The notes under the pieces are model-generated. The model saw only the letters and a list, made by a program, of their open reading frames with translations. It made no database searches and was not told the origin of the DNA. A stretch of DNA of 64,000 nt from Sinorhizobium shofinae (GTDB taxonomy: Bacteria; Pseudomonadota; Alphaproteobacteria; Rhizobiales; Rhizobiaceae), in assembly GCA_001704765.1 (NCBI GenBank), contig MBFK01000019.1, positions 1 to 64,000 on the forward strand, given 5' to 3'. The position numbers and the translations under genes are program-made. Below, one piece after another: positions 8,830 through 17,887 of this stretch; positions within the stretch are counted from its first letter, which is position 1, and each line of letters begins with the position of its first letter.

Positions 8830-9432
8830 TCACCTCACCTTTGCTTTGACTCCATAGGCCTCGTACATCGACATCAGGGCGACTTTCACAAGCTCGCCGA
8901 CCGTTGGGCCGTTGGTGAAGCTCGAGGCAGCGCCATAGGTGAGCTCGAAGACGATGCCTCCGAGCGCCGTCGGTCCGGCGGGCGCCTTGCCTTCCGGGAA
9001 CATCCGAAGCAGGATCTTGCCGAGTCCTTCCCATTGGGCGCGGAACAGGTTCGAATGACGCTCCCCGAAGGTCGCGTTGCGCCTGGCGTGGCGAAAGAGC
9101 TCCAATGCAAGCATTCCCCAACTCGGGTCCGTGGAGCGTTCCTGCGCCCAATTGCTCAACGTGTCGATCAACTCGCGCGCGTCTTCTATGGGCCCAAGAA
9201 GTTTCTGAAGCTCGACCACATCTTCGCCCGCATGTGTCTCGAGCAGGTAAAGGAAAATGTCTTCCTTGCCATTGAAATTGGAATAGAAGGCTCCCTTGCT
9301 GAAGCCCGCTTCCTCGGCGATGCGCTCGATGGTTGCGCCCTCGTAGCCTTCGCGGGCGACGACCTCGCGCGCGGACGCCAGCAGCTTTGCTTTCGTCCGC
9401 GCCTGGCTCTGTTCTCGTGTCAATCGCGCCAA
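8830..9432 (-). CDS. TetR/AcrR-family transcriptional repressor
   Basis: A 200-residue regulator. The helix-turn-helix is at about residues 33-53 (TIERIAEEAGFSKGAFYSNF), followed by a ligand domain. The start is a TTG at 9432 with GGGAGAG upstream; no ATG fits. Its promoter (9462-9499) carries the shared 18-bp operator, so it should repress itself, and the same operator precedes the transporter, the RraA operon and the small ORF/DoxX unit. That makes it the best candidate regulator of the whole left cluster, with the imported substrate or a product as inducer (inference). Confidence 0.9.
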   Translation of the reverse strand: MARLTREQSQARTKAKLLASAREVVAREGYEGATIERIAEEAGFSKGAFYSNFNGKEDIFLYLLETHAGEDVVELQKLLGPIEDARELIDTLSNWAQERSTDPSWGMLALELFRHARRNATFGERHSNLFRAQWEGLGKILLRMFPEGKAPAGPTALGGIVFELTYGAASSFTNGPTVGELVKVALMSMYEAYGVKAKVR

Positions 9433-9461
9433 GATTACTCTCCCTGATTGCTATCGCACTC

Positions 9462-9499
9462 GGATACCTCCCAGTATCTCTAAAACATTGGAGCGTCAA
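9462..9499 (-). promoter_or_regulatory. TetR-type operator and promoter, site 3 (tetR)
   Basis: GGATACC-TCCC-AGTATCT at 9462-9479, with one perfect and one degenerate arm. Minus-strand -10 GATACT (9478-9473) and -35 TTGACG (9499-9494), spacer 15. The -35 box overlaps the stop codon of the upstream DoxX gene. Weaker symmetry is as expected of an autoregulated gene. Confidence 0.72.
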
Positions 9500-9852
9500 T
9501 CAAGCACGGCCAGGACGCAAGCGGCCGACCAGAAGATCATGAATTCCGGCCCCTGCTTCTGCCACCGCCAGTTCCATCCGTTTATCCGCAGGACGGCATA
9601 GCTGGCGCCGAGCAGAACGGCGACAGCCAGGCCGGCGGCAAGCCTCGGAAAGATATTGAGAACCAGTCCCGCGCCGGCAATCAGTTCCACGATGATGGTA
9701 ATGATCACGAATGCGGCTGCCGGATGGAATCCCGCCTTCGCGAAGGTTGCCGAGGCTGGCCCGACATTGCGCATCTTGCCTATGCAGTGGGGAACGAACC
9801 ATAGGCCGCACAGCACCCGGAGAATTGAGGTCGGTTCAACGAGGAGTTCCAT
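9496..9852 (-). CDS. DoxX-like membrane protein, second copy
   Basis: A 118-residue protein with four hydrophobic segments (LRVLCGLWFVPHCIGKM at the start, then FVIITIIVELIAGAGLVL). A GGAGG site at 9861-9865 overlaps the stop of the 57-residue ORF upstream, so the two are likely coupled. It differs from the DoxX protein at 8347 in sequence and length. Function unknown; probably a membrane redox or quinone-linked partner. Confidence 0.82.
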   Translation of the reverse strand: MELLVEPTSILRVLCGLWFVPHCIGKMRNVGPASATFAKAGFHPAAAFVIITIIVELIAGAGLVLNIFPRLAAGLAVAVLLGASYAVLRINGWNWRWQKQGPEFMIFWSAACVLAVLD

Positions 9853-9864
9853 TGCCAGGTCCTC

Positions 9865-10038
9865 CTATGCCACGTTCGGCGCTTTGACGAGGTACTCGGC
9901 GCTGGTCGCTGCTACGGCCACACGCGATCGATCGCCGGCTTCTTGCGGACATGCCTTGGCGGCGCCGCCGGTAAGTCCGCCTGCTTTCATTTCATACTTC
10001 CTGCCGCTCGGCGGCTGCACTCCGGCCACGTCAAACAT
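9865..10038 (-). CDS. small 57-residue protein, unrecognised
   Basis: ATG at 10038, GGGAGG site at 10044-10049 five bases upstream, stop TAG at 9865 inside the ribosome site of the DoxX-like gene. The product opens MFDVAGVQPPSGRKYEMKAGG and has one Cys; no membrane segment, no known family. It is the first gene after operator-promoter site 4. Ribosome site, spacing and promoter support a real gene; the lack of a known homologue leaves doubt. Confidence 0.6.
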   Translation of the reverse strand: MFDVAGVQPPSGRKYEMKAGGLTGGAAKACPQEAGDRSRVAVAATSAEYLVKAPNVA

Positions 10039-10146
10039 TCAGACCTCCCGATCTCTTCTCAATTAAGCATGATCCACTCTGTCGCTCGGTAGCCCGCGCC
10101 CCGATCGATCATGTGAACACATCTCGAAACTGCGTCTTGCAATTTC

Positions 10147-10185
10147 AGATACCGAATAGTATCTACAAACCGATACGAACGTCAA
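10147..10185 (-). promoter_or_regulatory. TetR-type operator and promoter, site 4 (small ORF/DoxX; facing frmA)
   Basis: AGATACC-GAAT-AGTATCT at 10147-10164; minus-strand -10 GATACT (10163-10158), -35 TTGACG (10185-10180), spacer 16. It lies 58 bases before the formaldehyde dehydrogenase start on the other strand, so a bound repressor could control both directions. Confidence 0.78.
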
Positions 10186-10221
10186 TGTCGGAAAACGACT
10201 TGCCTCGAGGGAGGGCCCCAC

Positions 10222-11334
10222 ATGAAATCGCGCGCTGCAGTCGCCTGGGCGGCCAACAAACCACTGTCGATCGAGACCATCGACGTCGGCGGTCCCAAAA
10301 CCGGGGAGGTCCTCATCGAAATCATGGCAACCGGCATCTGCCATACGGATGCCTACACGCTTTCCGGTCTCGATTCGGAAGGCAAGTTCCCCGCGATTCT
10401 CGGGCACGAGGGTGCGGGGATCGTCAGGGAGGTCGGCGCTGGCGTCACATCACTGAAGCCTGGCGATCACGTCATTCCGCTCTACACGCCGGAATGCCGC
10501 GAGTGCAAAACCTGCCTGTCGCGGCGCTCCAATCTCTGCACATCCATCCGGGCGACGCAGGGCCATGGGCTGATGCCGGACAGGACGACGCGCTTCTCCT
10601 GCGACACTGGCGAGATCTTCCACTATATGGGCTGCTCGACCTTCTCGAACTTCACGGTTTTGCCGGAGATCGCTCTCGCCAAGATCCGCGAGGACGCCCC
10701 CTTCGACAAGATATGCTACATCGGCTGCGGCGTGACGACCGGAATCGGCGCGGTGATCTACACGGCGAAAGTCTGGCCGGGTGCGAACGTCGCAGTGTTC
10801 GGCCTCGGTGGAATCGGCCTCAATGTGATCCAGGGCGCTCGGATGGTCGGGGCGGACCGGATCATCGGCGTCGATCTCAACCCCGCCAAGGCGGAGATGG
10901 CGCGCCGCTTCGGCATGACCGACTTCATCAATCCGAACGAGGTGGGGACCGACAACGTCGTCAAGGCTATACAGGACCTGACCGGTGGCGGCGTTGACTT
11001 CTCCTTCGATGCCACCGGCAACACCAATGTCATGCGCCAGGCTCTTGAATGCTGCCACCGCGGCTGGGGCGAGTCGATTATCATCGGCGTTGCCGAGGCC
11101 GGCAAGGAGATCTCGACGCGGCCGTTCCAGCTGGTGACCGGGCGTGTGTGGAAGGGTACGGCATTCGGCGGTGCCCGTGGCCGCACCGACGTTCCGCAGA
11201 TCGTCGATTGGTACATGCAAGGCAAGATCAACATCGACGATCTGATCACCCACATCATGCCGCTCGACGAGATCAACACGGCCTTCGACCTGATGCACGA
11301 GGGCAAGTCGATCCGTTCCGTCGTCCTCTTTTGA
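10222..11334 (+). CDS. frmA: S-(hydroxymethyl)glutathione dehydrogenase / class III alcohol dehydrogenase
   Basis: A 370-residue zinc alcohol dehydrogenase that oxidises the glutathione adduct of formaldehyde with NAD. Catalytic zinc ligands are C40 and H62 (GHEGAG); structural zinc cysteines are 92, 95, 98 and 106; the coenzyme motif is GLGGIGL. Length and the TFSNFTV segment are typical of class III. A GGGAGGG site precedes the ATG. It forms an operon with the DUF3861 gene 23 bases on. Within this cluster it suggests that formaldehyde is a by-product, for example of an O- or N-demethylation; that link is inference. Confidence 0.95.
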   Translation: MKSRAAVAWAANKPLSIETIDVGGPKTGEVLIEIMATGICHTDAYTLSGLDSEGKFPAILGHEGAGIVREVGAGVTSLKPGDHVIPLYTPECRECKTCLSRRSNLCTSIRATQGHGLMPDRTTRFSCDTGEIFHYMGCSTFSNFTVLPEIALAKIREDAPFDKICYIGCGVTTGIGAVIYTAKVWPGANVAVFGLGGIGLNVIQGARMVGADRIIGVDLNPAKAEMARRFGMTDFINPNEVGTDNVVKAIQDLTGGGVDFSFDATGNTNVMRQALECCHRGWGESIIIGVAEAGKEISTRPFQLVTGRVWKGTAFGGARGRTDVPQIVDWYMQGKINIDDLITHIMPLDEINTAFDLMHEGKSIRSVVLF

Positions 11335-11357
11335 GCAAGACAGCAGAGGAAATATTT

Positions 11358-11672
11358 ATGGCATCTTCTTCAGGCTACACCTACGAAGTATCCCTGCGAT
11401 TGGTTGGCGAGCGTGACGGCCGCGCTCCCGAGGAGCCCGCCGCACTGACCTTCGAACACGTCAACCATGACGACATCATCGACATAGTGGAGCGCATGCG
11501 CCGCACCACCGGCCTCGCTCCGGATGCTGCAGCAGCAGCCGCCGTGGGACTAAAGCTGCTCGGTGAGGTGATGCTGCGAGAAAAGAACAATCCTTTGTTC
11601 GATCCGCTTCGAGCCGGGCTTCGCGAGTTCATCACATCCCTGAAGAGCCGCGCTGCGATCGAGCGACACTGA
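11358..11672 (+). CDS. DUF3861-family protein
   Basis: A 104-residue cytoplasmic protein with the DUF3861 pattern: a beta strand start (YTYEVSLRLV), FEHVNHDDIIDIVERMR, then GLKLLGEVMLREKNNPLFDP. A GAGGAAAT leader precedes the ATG. Family function is unknown; it is often a stand-alone small gene. Its 23-base spacing after frmA makes co-transcription near certain and hints at a link with formaldehyde or thiol stress. Confidence 0.85.
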   Translation: MASSSGYTYEVSLRLVGERDGRAPEEPAALTFEHVNHDDIIDIVERMRRTTGLAPDAAAAAAVGLKLLGEVMLREKNNPLFDPLRAGLREFITSLKSRAAIERH

Positions 11673-11869
11673 TCGCCTTGCCTGGTCTGCTTTGCAGGTG
11701 CATCGCCGTTGCGTGGCGGTCACTTGCGAATGAAATGAAAATCACCCGCCGAGAATGTCTGCGTATGCGCTACTCGCCCGGTAGATCGCGACTGCGAGCG
11801 TTAGAATCTTGAACCGTTAGCGAAAGAAAAGGAACTTCCGCACCGGTACTCCAGGTCGGCTTTCGACGT
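11673..11869. other. intergenic region, no gene seen
   Basis: About 200 bases between the DUF3861 gene and the IS110 remnant. No ribosome site with a plausible frame on either strand. Confidence 0.5.
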
Positions 11870-12240
11870 GCAAAACCGGGCCTTCAATCGCTCGCGGAGC
11901 TTGGAACTGGAGATCGCCGGATGCTGTCGAAGCGCCTGAGAGCCGAGATCTGCCGAGAACTTGATCGCCTCGAATTGTTGCTCACACAGATCAAGGCTGT
12001 GGAAGCAGAACGAGATGCGTTGATGTCGCGCGAGTCCACCAGCGCACCGGCAAGAGCAGCCGCGCTTCTAAAGATCAGGGGAATTGGTCCCGAGTTCGCG
12101 ACGATACTTTACTCAGAAGGCTTGTTCGGACACTTCGACAATCGGCGGCAAGTCGCGGCGTAGCCTCATCCAGTGAGGTGTCCGTCCAGGCGCGGCATGG
12201 GATAACTGCAAGGACCTCGCGGGTACACCAAGCATCCAGG
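11870..12240 (+). pseudogene. IS110-family transposase remnant
   Basis: The frame at 11921-12163 encodes a piece of an IS110-type transposase: ELDRLELLLTQIKAVEAERD, then LKIRGIGPEFATILYSEGLF and HFDNRRQVAA, which belongs to the Transposase_20 region. The N-terminal RuvC-like DEDD domain and the C-terminus are missing. The reading frame is broken just after RRQVAA by a stop, and weak similarity seems to go on to about 12240. The piece is dead and lies left of the kinase/GDH module. Confidence 0.75.
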
Positions 12241-12520
12241 CTCCCGCTCCAACGATTAAGTGGAGCCGAAACCAGCGAGCAACGATTCAGTTCCTGCCAA
12301 GCGTGATGTTTACCCTGAAGGCAAGCTATTTGTTGCCTTGACTTCCCTTTCCATATCGAAGTCCGCTCGTTGGGGCGAACCAGACCGCAGCGGAGCGCCT
12401 CCCGAACTTCCGCTTCCCCCCATAGCTGCCTCTGAATTCGTCGCCTTGAAGAATGTCGAACTATGGACCCGCCCAAGGGAGCGTGCGTGAACGTCAGTTC
12501 CGCAACATCAGTTCGGCAGA
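12241..12520. other. degenerate intergenic DNA
   Basis: Nothing recognised. Frames on both strands (12260-12490 plus, 12075-12605 minus) lack family patterns and ribosome sites and are probably chance. Confidence 0.4.
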
Positions 12521-12556
12521 ATACATTATGCAATCTTAGAGGCACATAACGAGAAC
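12521..12556 (+). repeat. 36-base direct repeat, left copy, flanking the kinase/GDH module
   Basis: Begins ATACATTATGC and ends GCACATAAC plus GAGAAC. It matches 17888-17923 at 29 of 36 positions in the same orientation. Each copy has an imperfect dyad, TTATGC...GCACATAA, like a recombinase core site. Confidence 0.65.
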
Positions 12557-12671
12557 ATCTCCCAATCGCCGCGCGTGGCTGGATGTTTTTTGCTGCCGTG
12601 CTCATATCGGAACGTACTTAGGAAATCGCCTGTGCAACCTGGCAACGCATCTTCAACTGAGCCGAAACTTT

Positions 12672-15638
12672 TCACCTGGCGTTAAACATCGCTCCCTCAA
12701 GTAGCGGCTGCAGGCGGTCCAGTTCGTTTGCGAGCACGCGAAGGGCTTCTGGTACGCATGCAAGCCTTCCCTCGCGGCCCAAATCCGCGAGCCGCTGTGC
12801 CGCAGTCCCTGCGTCTGCCGCGCCGATTACCTGTGCCGAGCCTTTCAAAGTATGGGCTGCACGCCGTAACTCCGCGGCATCGCCGCTGGCATATGCGGAG
12901 TCGATTGCTGCTATGAGTTTCGGATACTCGGCAAGGAACATAGCCGCCAACTCGCGCAAGAGCGCCTCGTCGCCGTCAAGGTTGCGCAGAGCAGTATTCC
13001 AGTCCAGCGCTGACGCCTCTGCAGCTATCAGACATTTTGGCACGGCGGTTGCCGACGAAACCGGAGTCGATACCGACGTAGGCTCATATCGCTCGACGAC
13101 GTGGTACAGTTCGGCGGCGCGGAACGGCTTCGTTACGTAACCGTCCATTCCTGCCGCTAAACAGCGCTCGCGATCGGCAGCGGTCGCGCTCGCGGTCAGC
13201 GCGACAATCGGCACACGAGCGCTCTCGGGCCGAGTGAGCGCCCGGATTGTGGCCGTCGCGGCGAGCCCGTCCATGACCGGCATATGCACGTCCATGAGCA
13301 CCAGGTCGTAATTTCCACGTTCGACCTCTTCGACTGCCTCCTGGCCATTACAAACGGCCGCGACCCTGTGCCCGCGCTTCGTTAGAAGATCAACCGCAAC
13401 CTGCCGGTTGACCGCCCCGTCCTCGGCAAGCAGCACGGTGAGCCCCGGGCCCGCCCGCAGCCGCGCCGCGCCGGCTGGGCCATCGCCCTCGTCTTCGCGA
13501 ATGGAGACCCCGAGTGCGTTGGTGATCGCGTTCAGGAGATCGGACTGTTTGACAGGCTTCACCAGCAGTCTGGAGACATCCAGTCTGCGCAGCAGTGCCT
13601 CGTCACTCGGCCGGCCCGCGGACGACATCATGACGATTCGGGTTTCCTTCAGTTCTGGGCGTAGTCGCATGCAGGCCGCAAGTTCGAAGCCGCTCATCCC
13701 GGGCATCATCACGTCGAGAAGCGCGAGATCCGGCCCATGTCCAGATTTCTGTTCAAGTGCGCTGAGCGCCGCCACGCCGTCCGCTGCAACAATCGGGATC
13801 ATGCCCCAGTTCACGACAATTTCCTCGAGAATTTGGCGATTGGTGGCGTTGTCGTCGACTACCAATGCGCGTCGTCCGCGCAATTCTGCCTCGCGCACCG
13901 GGCGCGCCTTCCCTTCCTCCGGCGCGAGCTCGAAATCGGCGCCGAAAGTGAAGACGCTTCCAACGCCCGGCTTGCTGTCGAGCTGCAACCGTCCGCCCAT
14001 CTTCTCGGCAAGCTGAGCGGCGATCGCCAGGCCGAGCCCGGTGCCCCCGTATTGCCGCGTCGTCGAGGTGTCGGCTTGGGCGAAAGCCTCGAATATGCGC
14101 TCCTGCTGTGCTTCCGGAATGCCGATGCCGGTGTCGCGCACCTCGAACTGAAGGCGTGCCCCGTGGTCTCCCTGACCTACCAGAGTGACATCAACCACTA
14201 CCTCGCCATTCTCGGTGAACTTGATCGCATTCCCGACAAGATTCACGATGGCCTGCCGTAGCCGTGTCGGATCCCCCATCAAGTGATCTGGCACCTCGGG
14301 AGGGATGTGGCAGGCAAGCTCCAGGCCTTTGTCGGCGGCGCGTTTGGCGAGAGTTTGCAGCGTGTCGCCCAACGTATCGCGCAGCATGAACGGGATCGTC
14401 TCTAGCTCCAATCGTCCCGCTTCGATCTTCGAGAAGTCGAGAATGTCGTTGATCAGGTCCATCAGCGTGTCGGCGGAATGGAGGATGATCGAGACGTATC
14501 TGCGCTGCTGATCGGAAAGCTCGGTCCCCTCAAGCAGTTCAGCAATGCCGATCACACCGTTCATTGGCGTGCGGATCTCATGACTCATGTTCGCAAGGAA
14601 TTCGCTCTTGGCAATGCTTGCCTGCTCGGCCGCGTCACGGGCGTGCTCAAGCTCCTCACGCGACTTGCGCAGTTGCTCCGTCCGCTGCTCCAGCTTGGCA
14701 GTGCGCTTGGCCACCAGCTCCTCCAGACGATGGCGGTGCTCTTCAAGCTCGGTAATGTCTGAATAGACACATATCGTTCCTCCGTCGCTGGTCTTGCGCT
14801 CGCTGACGCGGATAGTGGTCCCATCCTGATGCTTCAAATTGAAGGGGCCGCGCGGATTGCGGTGGCGCTCGAGGCGCTGGGCAATCCATTCATCGACTGT
14901 CTGGCCGTCGAGCGGCGACAGGCCGCTTTCTGCAAAGGTACGGATCACCACCTCGAAAGGCGTACCGTCGACGGCAAATGGTCCGGCAGGCAGGACGGCA
15001 CGCTCCGGCCCTGAAAAGAAATCCCGGTAGCGCGAGTTATAGACGACCAGCCGGTCCGAGGCGTCATAGAGTGCGAAACCCTCCAAGGAAGATTCGATTG
15101 CGTCGAGCAGCTGCCTTTGCGCCGCTTTGGCTCGCTCAGTTGCAGTCTCGGTTGCCTTGACCAGGTCCTCAAGATGCTCGCGCTGTTCCTCAAGCTCGGT
15201 AATGTCGGTATAGGCGCCTACCAGACCGCCATCGCGAGTCCGGCCTTCGCTAATGCGAATCCATGTCCCGTCGTTAAGCCTCAGCTTGAATGGTAGGCCC
15301 GGATTGCGGTGGCGCTCCATGCGTCGCGCGACCCACTCCTCCACACTCAACTCGCCTACTGGTGCCAACCCCTGCGCCACAGCGGAACGGATCCAGTCCT
15401 CGAACCGCATTCCCATCGCGACTCTGGGGGAAAACAGTTCCTCGAAGCGCGAGTTGAACACGACCATCCGGTCGTCGGCATCATAAAGAACGAAGCCTTC
15501 CAAAGCCGACTCGATCCCGTCCAAAAGACTGTCGCGTGCCGCTTCTGCCCGTGCCTGTGCGGCCAAGGCAGCTTCGAGCTGCTCCGCAAGCGTGTGATCG
15601 CTGCGGGAGGCATCAGTAATGTCGGTATTCCTGGTCAT
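12672..15638 (-). CDS. soluble hybrid histidine kinase: PAS-PAS-HisKA-HATPase-REC-REC-Hpt
   Basis: A 988-residue sensor kinase with no membrane segment. Two tandem PAS_7 domains (about 36-145 and 175-295) are internal duplicates, each with IES-LEGF-LYDA. A coiled linker leads to HisKA with H353 in [10 protein letters not shown], a HATPase with NLVGNAIKF and GGTGLGL, two receivers with D642 (LLDVMMPG) and D783 (LMDVHMPV), and an Hpt with H929 (AAHTLKGSA). The ATG at 15638 has a GGAGGG site; an earlier ATG at 15653 does not. It follows the receiver-GDH gene by 37 bases. The Hpt is the natural donor for that receiver, giving a full phosphorelay (inference). Confidence 0.95.
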   Translation of the reverse strand: MTRNTDITDASRSDHTLAEQLEAALAAQARAEAARDSLLDGIESALEGFVLYDADDRMVVFNSRFEELFSPRVAMGMRFEDWIRSAVAQGLAPVGELSVEEWVARRMERHRNPGLPFKLRLNDGTWIRISEGRTRDGGLVGAYTDITELEEQREHLEDLVKATETATERAKAAQRQLLDAIESSLEGFALYDASDRLVVYNSRYRDFFSGPERAVLPAGPFAVDGTPFEVVIRTFAESGLSPLDGQTVDEWIAQRLERHRNPRGPFNLKHQDGTTIRVSERKTSDGGTICVYSDITELEEHRHRLEELVAKRTAKLEQRTEQLRKSREELEHARDAAEQASIAKSEFLANMSHEIRTPMNGVIGIAELLEGTELSDQQRRYVSIILHSADTLMDLINDILDFSKIEAGRLELETIPFMLRDTLGDTLQTLAKRAADKGLELACHIPPEVPDHLMGDPTRLRQAIVNLVGNAIKFTENGEVVVDVTLVGQGDHGARLQFEVRDTGIGIPEAQQERIFEAFAQADTSTTRQYGGTGLGLAIAAQLAEKMGGRLQLDSKPGVGSVFTFGADFELAPEEGKARPVREAELRGRRALVVDDNATNRQILEEIVVNWGMIPIVAADGVAALSALEQKSGHGPDLALLDVMMPGMSGFELAACMRLRPELKETRIVMMSSAGRPSDEALLRRLDVSRLLVKPVKQSDLLNAITNALGVSIREDEGDGPAGAARLRAGPGLTVLLAEDGAVNRQVAVDLLTKRGHRVAAVCNGQEAVEEVERGNYDLVLMDVHMPVMDGLAATATIRALTRPESARVPIVALTASATAADRERCLAAGMDGYVTKPFRAAELYHVVERYEPTSVSTPVSSATAVPKCLIAAEASALDWNTALRNLDGDEALLRELAAMFLAEYPKLIAAIDSAYASGDAAELRRAAHTLKGSAQVIGAADAGTAAQRLADLGREGRLACVPEALRVLANELDRLQPLLEGAMFNAR

Positions 15639-15675
15639 CAGATCCCTCCGCATCCGGGTGGGATGTTAAGGCTCC

Positions 15676-17325
15676 TTATGGGAATAGACCGCGCAGCAGT
15701 TTGGCTTCGGTCACGCGGGCGATCCCCTCGATCAAGGCAGCGGTACGGAGGTCCAACTGGTGATCTTCCGCACGTCGACGGGTACGCGCGAACGCATCCA
15801 GCAAGATCGCCTTGAGCCGCTGATTGATCTCATCGAGCGTCCAGGTCAGGTTCTGCAAACCCTGCACCCACTCGAAATAGGAAACAGTCACTCCGCCGGC
15901 ATTACCGAGAATGTCCGGGATGATGTGCACCCCACGCTCGGTGAGGATCTCGTCGGCTTCCAGTGTCGTCGGGCCGTTGGCGCCTTCGGCCAACAACCGG
16001 CACTTGATCCGCTCAGCGTTCTCGGCTGTTACCTGGCTCTGGAGTGCCGCCAGAACCAAGACATCACATTCCAGTTCCAGAAGCTCGGCGTTCGAGATTG
16101 GCTCCGCATCGGGGAAGCCCGCCAGCACCCGATTTCTGGCTACATACTCCAAAAGCGCATTCACTGATAGGCCGGCGGGGTTGTAGAGCCCGGTCGAGAC
16201 GTCGCTGACAGCGATGATTTTGACGCCCGCCTCGACAAGAAACCGCGCTGCGAAGCTACCGACATTGCCAAACCCCTGCACCACCGCGGTCGATTTGGCC
16301 AGATCAAGTCCGATTGTCTCGCCTGCCGCCTCAATGACGTAGACCAACCCGCGCCCGGTCGCCTCCTTACGTCCGAGTGAGCCCCCGAGCACCACGGGTT
16401 TGCCTGTGACCACCGCCGGAACCGCATGGCCAACCTGCTGGCTGTAGGTGTCCATCACCCAGGCCATGACCTGCTCGTCGGTCCCCATGTCGGGCGCCGG
16501 GATGTCCTTGTCGGGCCCGATGATATCGATGATCTCGGCGGTATAGCGCCGGGTCAGCCGTTGCAGTTCGCTTTTCGAAAGAACGGTAGGGTCGACGCGC
16601 ACACCACCCTTGGCGCCGCCAAAGGGCAACCGCATGAGCGCGCACTTCCAGGTCATCAAGGTCGCCAGCGCCGCGACATCGCCAAGATCGACATCTTCGT
16701 GATAACGAATGCCTCCCTTGGTGGGTCCCATGGTCAGGACATGCTGCACCCGATAGCCGAAGACGGTCTCGACCTGCGCGCGGTCATCGCGGAAGAACGG
16801 AAACGACACCACCTGGGTGCGCTGCGGAAATAGCAGCCGCTGGCGGATGTTGTCATCGAGATTCATGATCTGGGCGGCCTTCAGGAATTGTTGCTGGGCG
16901 AGACGGAACATCGGCGAGTCCCACTCGCCGCCATGGGCGCGCTTGCGCGCCAGCGTGTAGCGGATTGCCCTGTCGAGCGAGACGCCGTTAAGCCTGGTCT
17001 TCAGCAGAAAGTCGCTGGCTCCTGCCTCGACGGCGTGGGCCGCGAGCTTCACATCGTCGAGGCCGGTCAGGATCACCACCGGGACATCCGGGGCAACTGA
17101 TCTGATTCTAAACAGCGTCTCCAACTCCTGGCTGTCCGGCAGGATCAGATCGAGCAGCACCAGATCAGTCGCGCCCCGCTCAAGCTGTCCAAGCCCGTCG
17201 GCCAAGCGCTCCACGGCCACCACCTCGCAGCGCAACTGCATTTCGGTGTCGAGCAGTCTCTGGATCAACTTCGCATGGAGCGGGTTATCCTCGACCAGCA
17301 ATATGCGCACTGATTGTTCGCTCAT
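15676..17325 (-). CDS. receiver domain fused to glutamate dehydrogenase
   Basis: A 549-residue fusion. Residues 1-125 are a CheY-like receiver: acidic pocket E12-D13, phospho-acceptor D59 (LVLLDLILPD), T87 and K109. Residues 130-549 are a complete hexameric-type glutamate dehydrogenase: substrate lysines K203 (GPTKGG) and K227, catalytic K239 (GGAKGG), D279 (PAPDMGT), and the nucleotide motif GFGNVG at 351-356. All catalytic residues are kept, so it should interconvert glutamate and 2-oxoglutarate. The start MSEQSVRILLVEDN at 17325 has a GGGGG leader; a TTG at 17451 would add 42 unrelated residues. First gene of a two-gene operon with the hybrid kinase. Phosphorylation may switch enzyme activity; no DNA-binding domain is present. 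Confidence 0.95.
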   Translation of the reverse strand: MSEQSVRILLVEDNPLHAKLIQRLLDTEMQLRCEVVAVERLADGLGQLERGATDLVLLDLILPDSQELETLFRIRSVAPDVPVVILTGLDDVKLAAHAVEAGASDFLLKTRLNGVSLDRAIRYTLARKRAHGGEWDSPMFRLAQQQFLKAAQIMNLDDNIRQRLLFPQRTQVVSFPFFRDDRAQVETVFGYRVQHVLTMGPTKGGIRYHEDVDLGDVAALATLMTWKCALMRLPFGGAKGGVRVDPTVLSKSELQRLTRRYTAEIIDIIGPDKDIPAPDMGTDEQVMAWVMDTYSQQVGHAVPAVVTGKPVVLGGSLGRKEATGRGLVYVIEAAGETIGLDLAKSTAVVQGFGNVGSFAARFLVEAGVKIIAVSDVSTGLYNPAGLSVNALLEYVARNRVLAGFPDAEPISNAELLELECDVLVLAALQSQVTAENAERIKCRLLAEGANGPTTLEADEILTERGVHIIPDILGNAGGVTVSYFEWVQGLQNLTWTLDEINQRLKAILLDAFARTRRRAEDHQLDLRTAALIEGIARVTEAKLLRGLFP

Positions 17326-17439
17326 GCTTTGCCCCCGAGGTGGCCGTGCAGAGAGTATATCAGGGTTTTGTTCCGATGGCTGGGTTTTGAAGTTTTGAAC
17401 GCTTCTCCCTTCTCCCGTCATCCAATACTGATCCTCATT

Positions 17440-17782
17440 GATCAGAACCAATTAGCCCATTTCCTCATTCCGATGGACATGATTTTCCATGGTCGTGGCA
17501 GCGATGATCGACGATGTCCTCGTAGGATTTGAAGTTTGAGAGCCAGTTTCGCGCATAAACATACGGTCTGCCAGATATTTCCGACCGGATTGAAGCGGCA
17601 CGGGCGGGGATCGTGATGTTTGCGGGGACGAGAAGGTTGCTCGACATATGCCATCCGGCCTGGTTCATGATGAGGATGGCGTGGGCACCATCGGCGACTT
17701 GCGGGAAATCTCGATCAGCGACCAAATTCCTCATCATTCCCGACATCAGGTACCGCCATTCCACTTTGCACTTGGTGGACAC
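17440..17782 (-). pseudogene. IS630-family transposase remnant
   Basis: The DDE-domain C-terminus is recognisable in two frames: VADGAHAILIMNQAGWHMSS with LLVPANITI (from about 17700), then NPVGNIWQ, NWLSN-FKSYEDIVDH, and WKIMSIGMRKWA near 17460. Frame changes and the missing N-terminus mark it as dead. It abuts the 5' side of the receiver-GDH gene, so it may have supplied or removed promoter DNA. Confidence 0.75.
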
Positions 17783-17887
17783 TATCCCACTCCAGGCAGT
17801 GCCAGGTAGGCGGTCATCACGCCACGCTTACGGCCGGAATTCGGTCGGGGGCTGCTTTATTGACGCCCGTGCCGCAAGTTCCAATCG

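Noticed and set aside
12075..12605. 176-codon minus-strand frame right of the IS110 remnant
   Set aside because: Antisense to the transposase remnant over part of its length, no ribosome site, no family pattern.
17326..17451. 42-residue N-terminal extension of the receiver-GDH protein from a TTG
   Set aside because: No ribosome site, no receiver homology, and it runs into the IS630 remnant.
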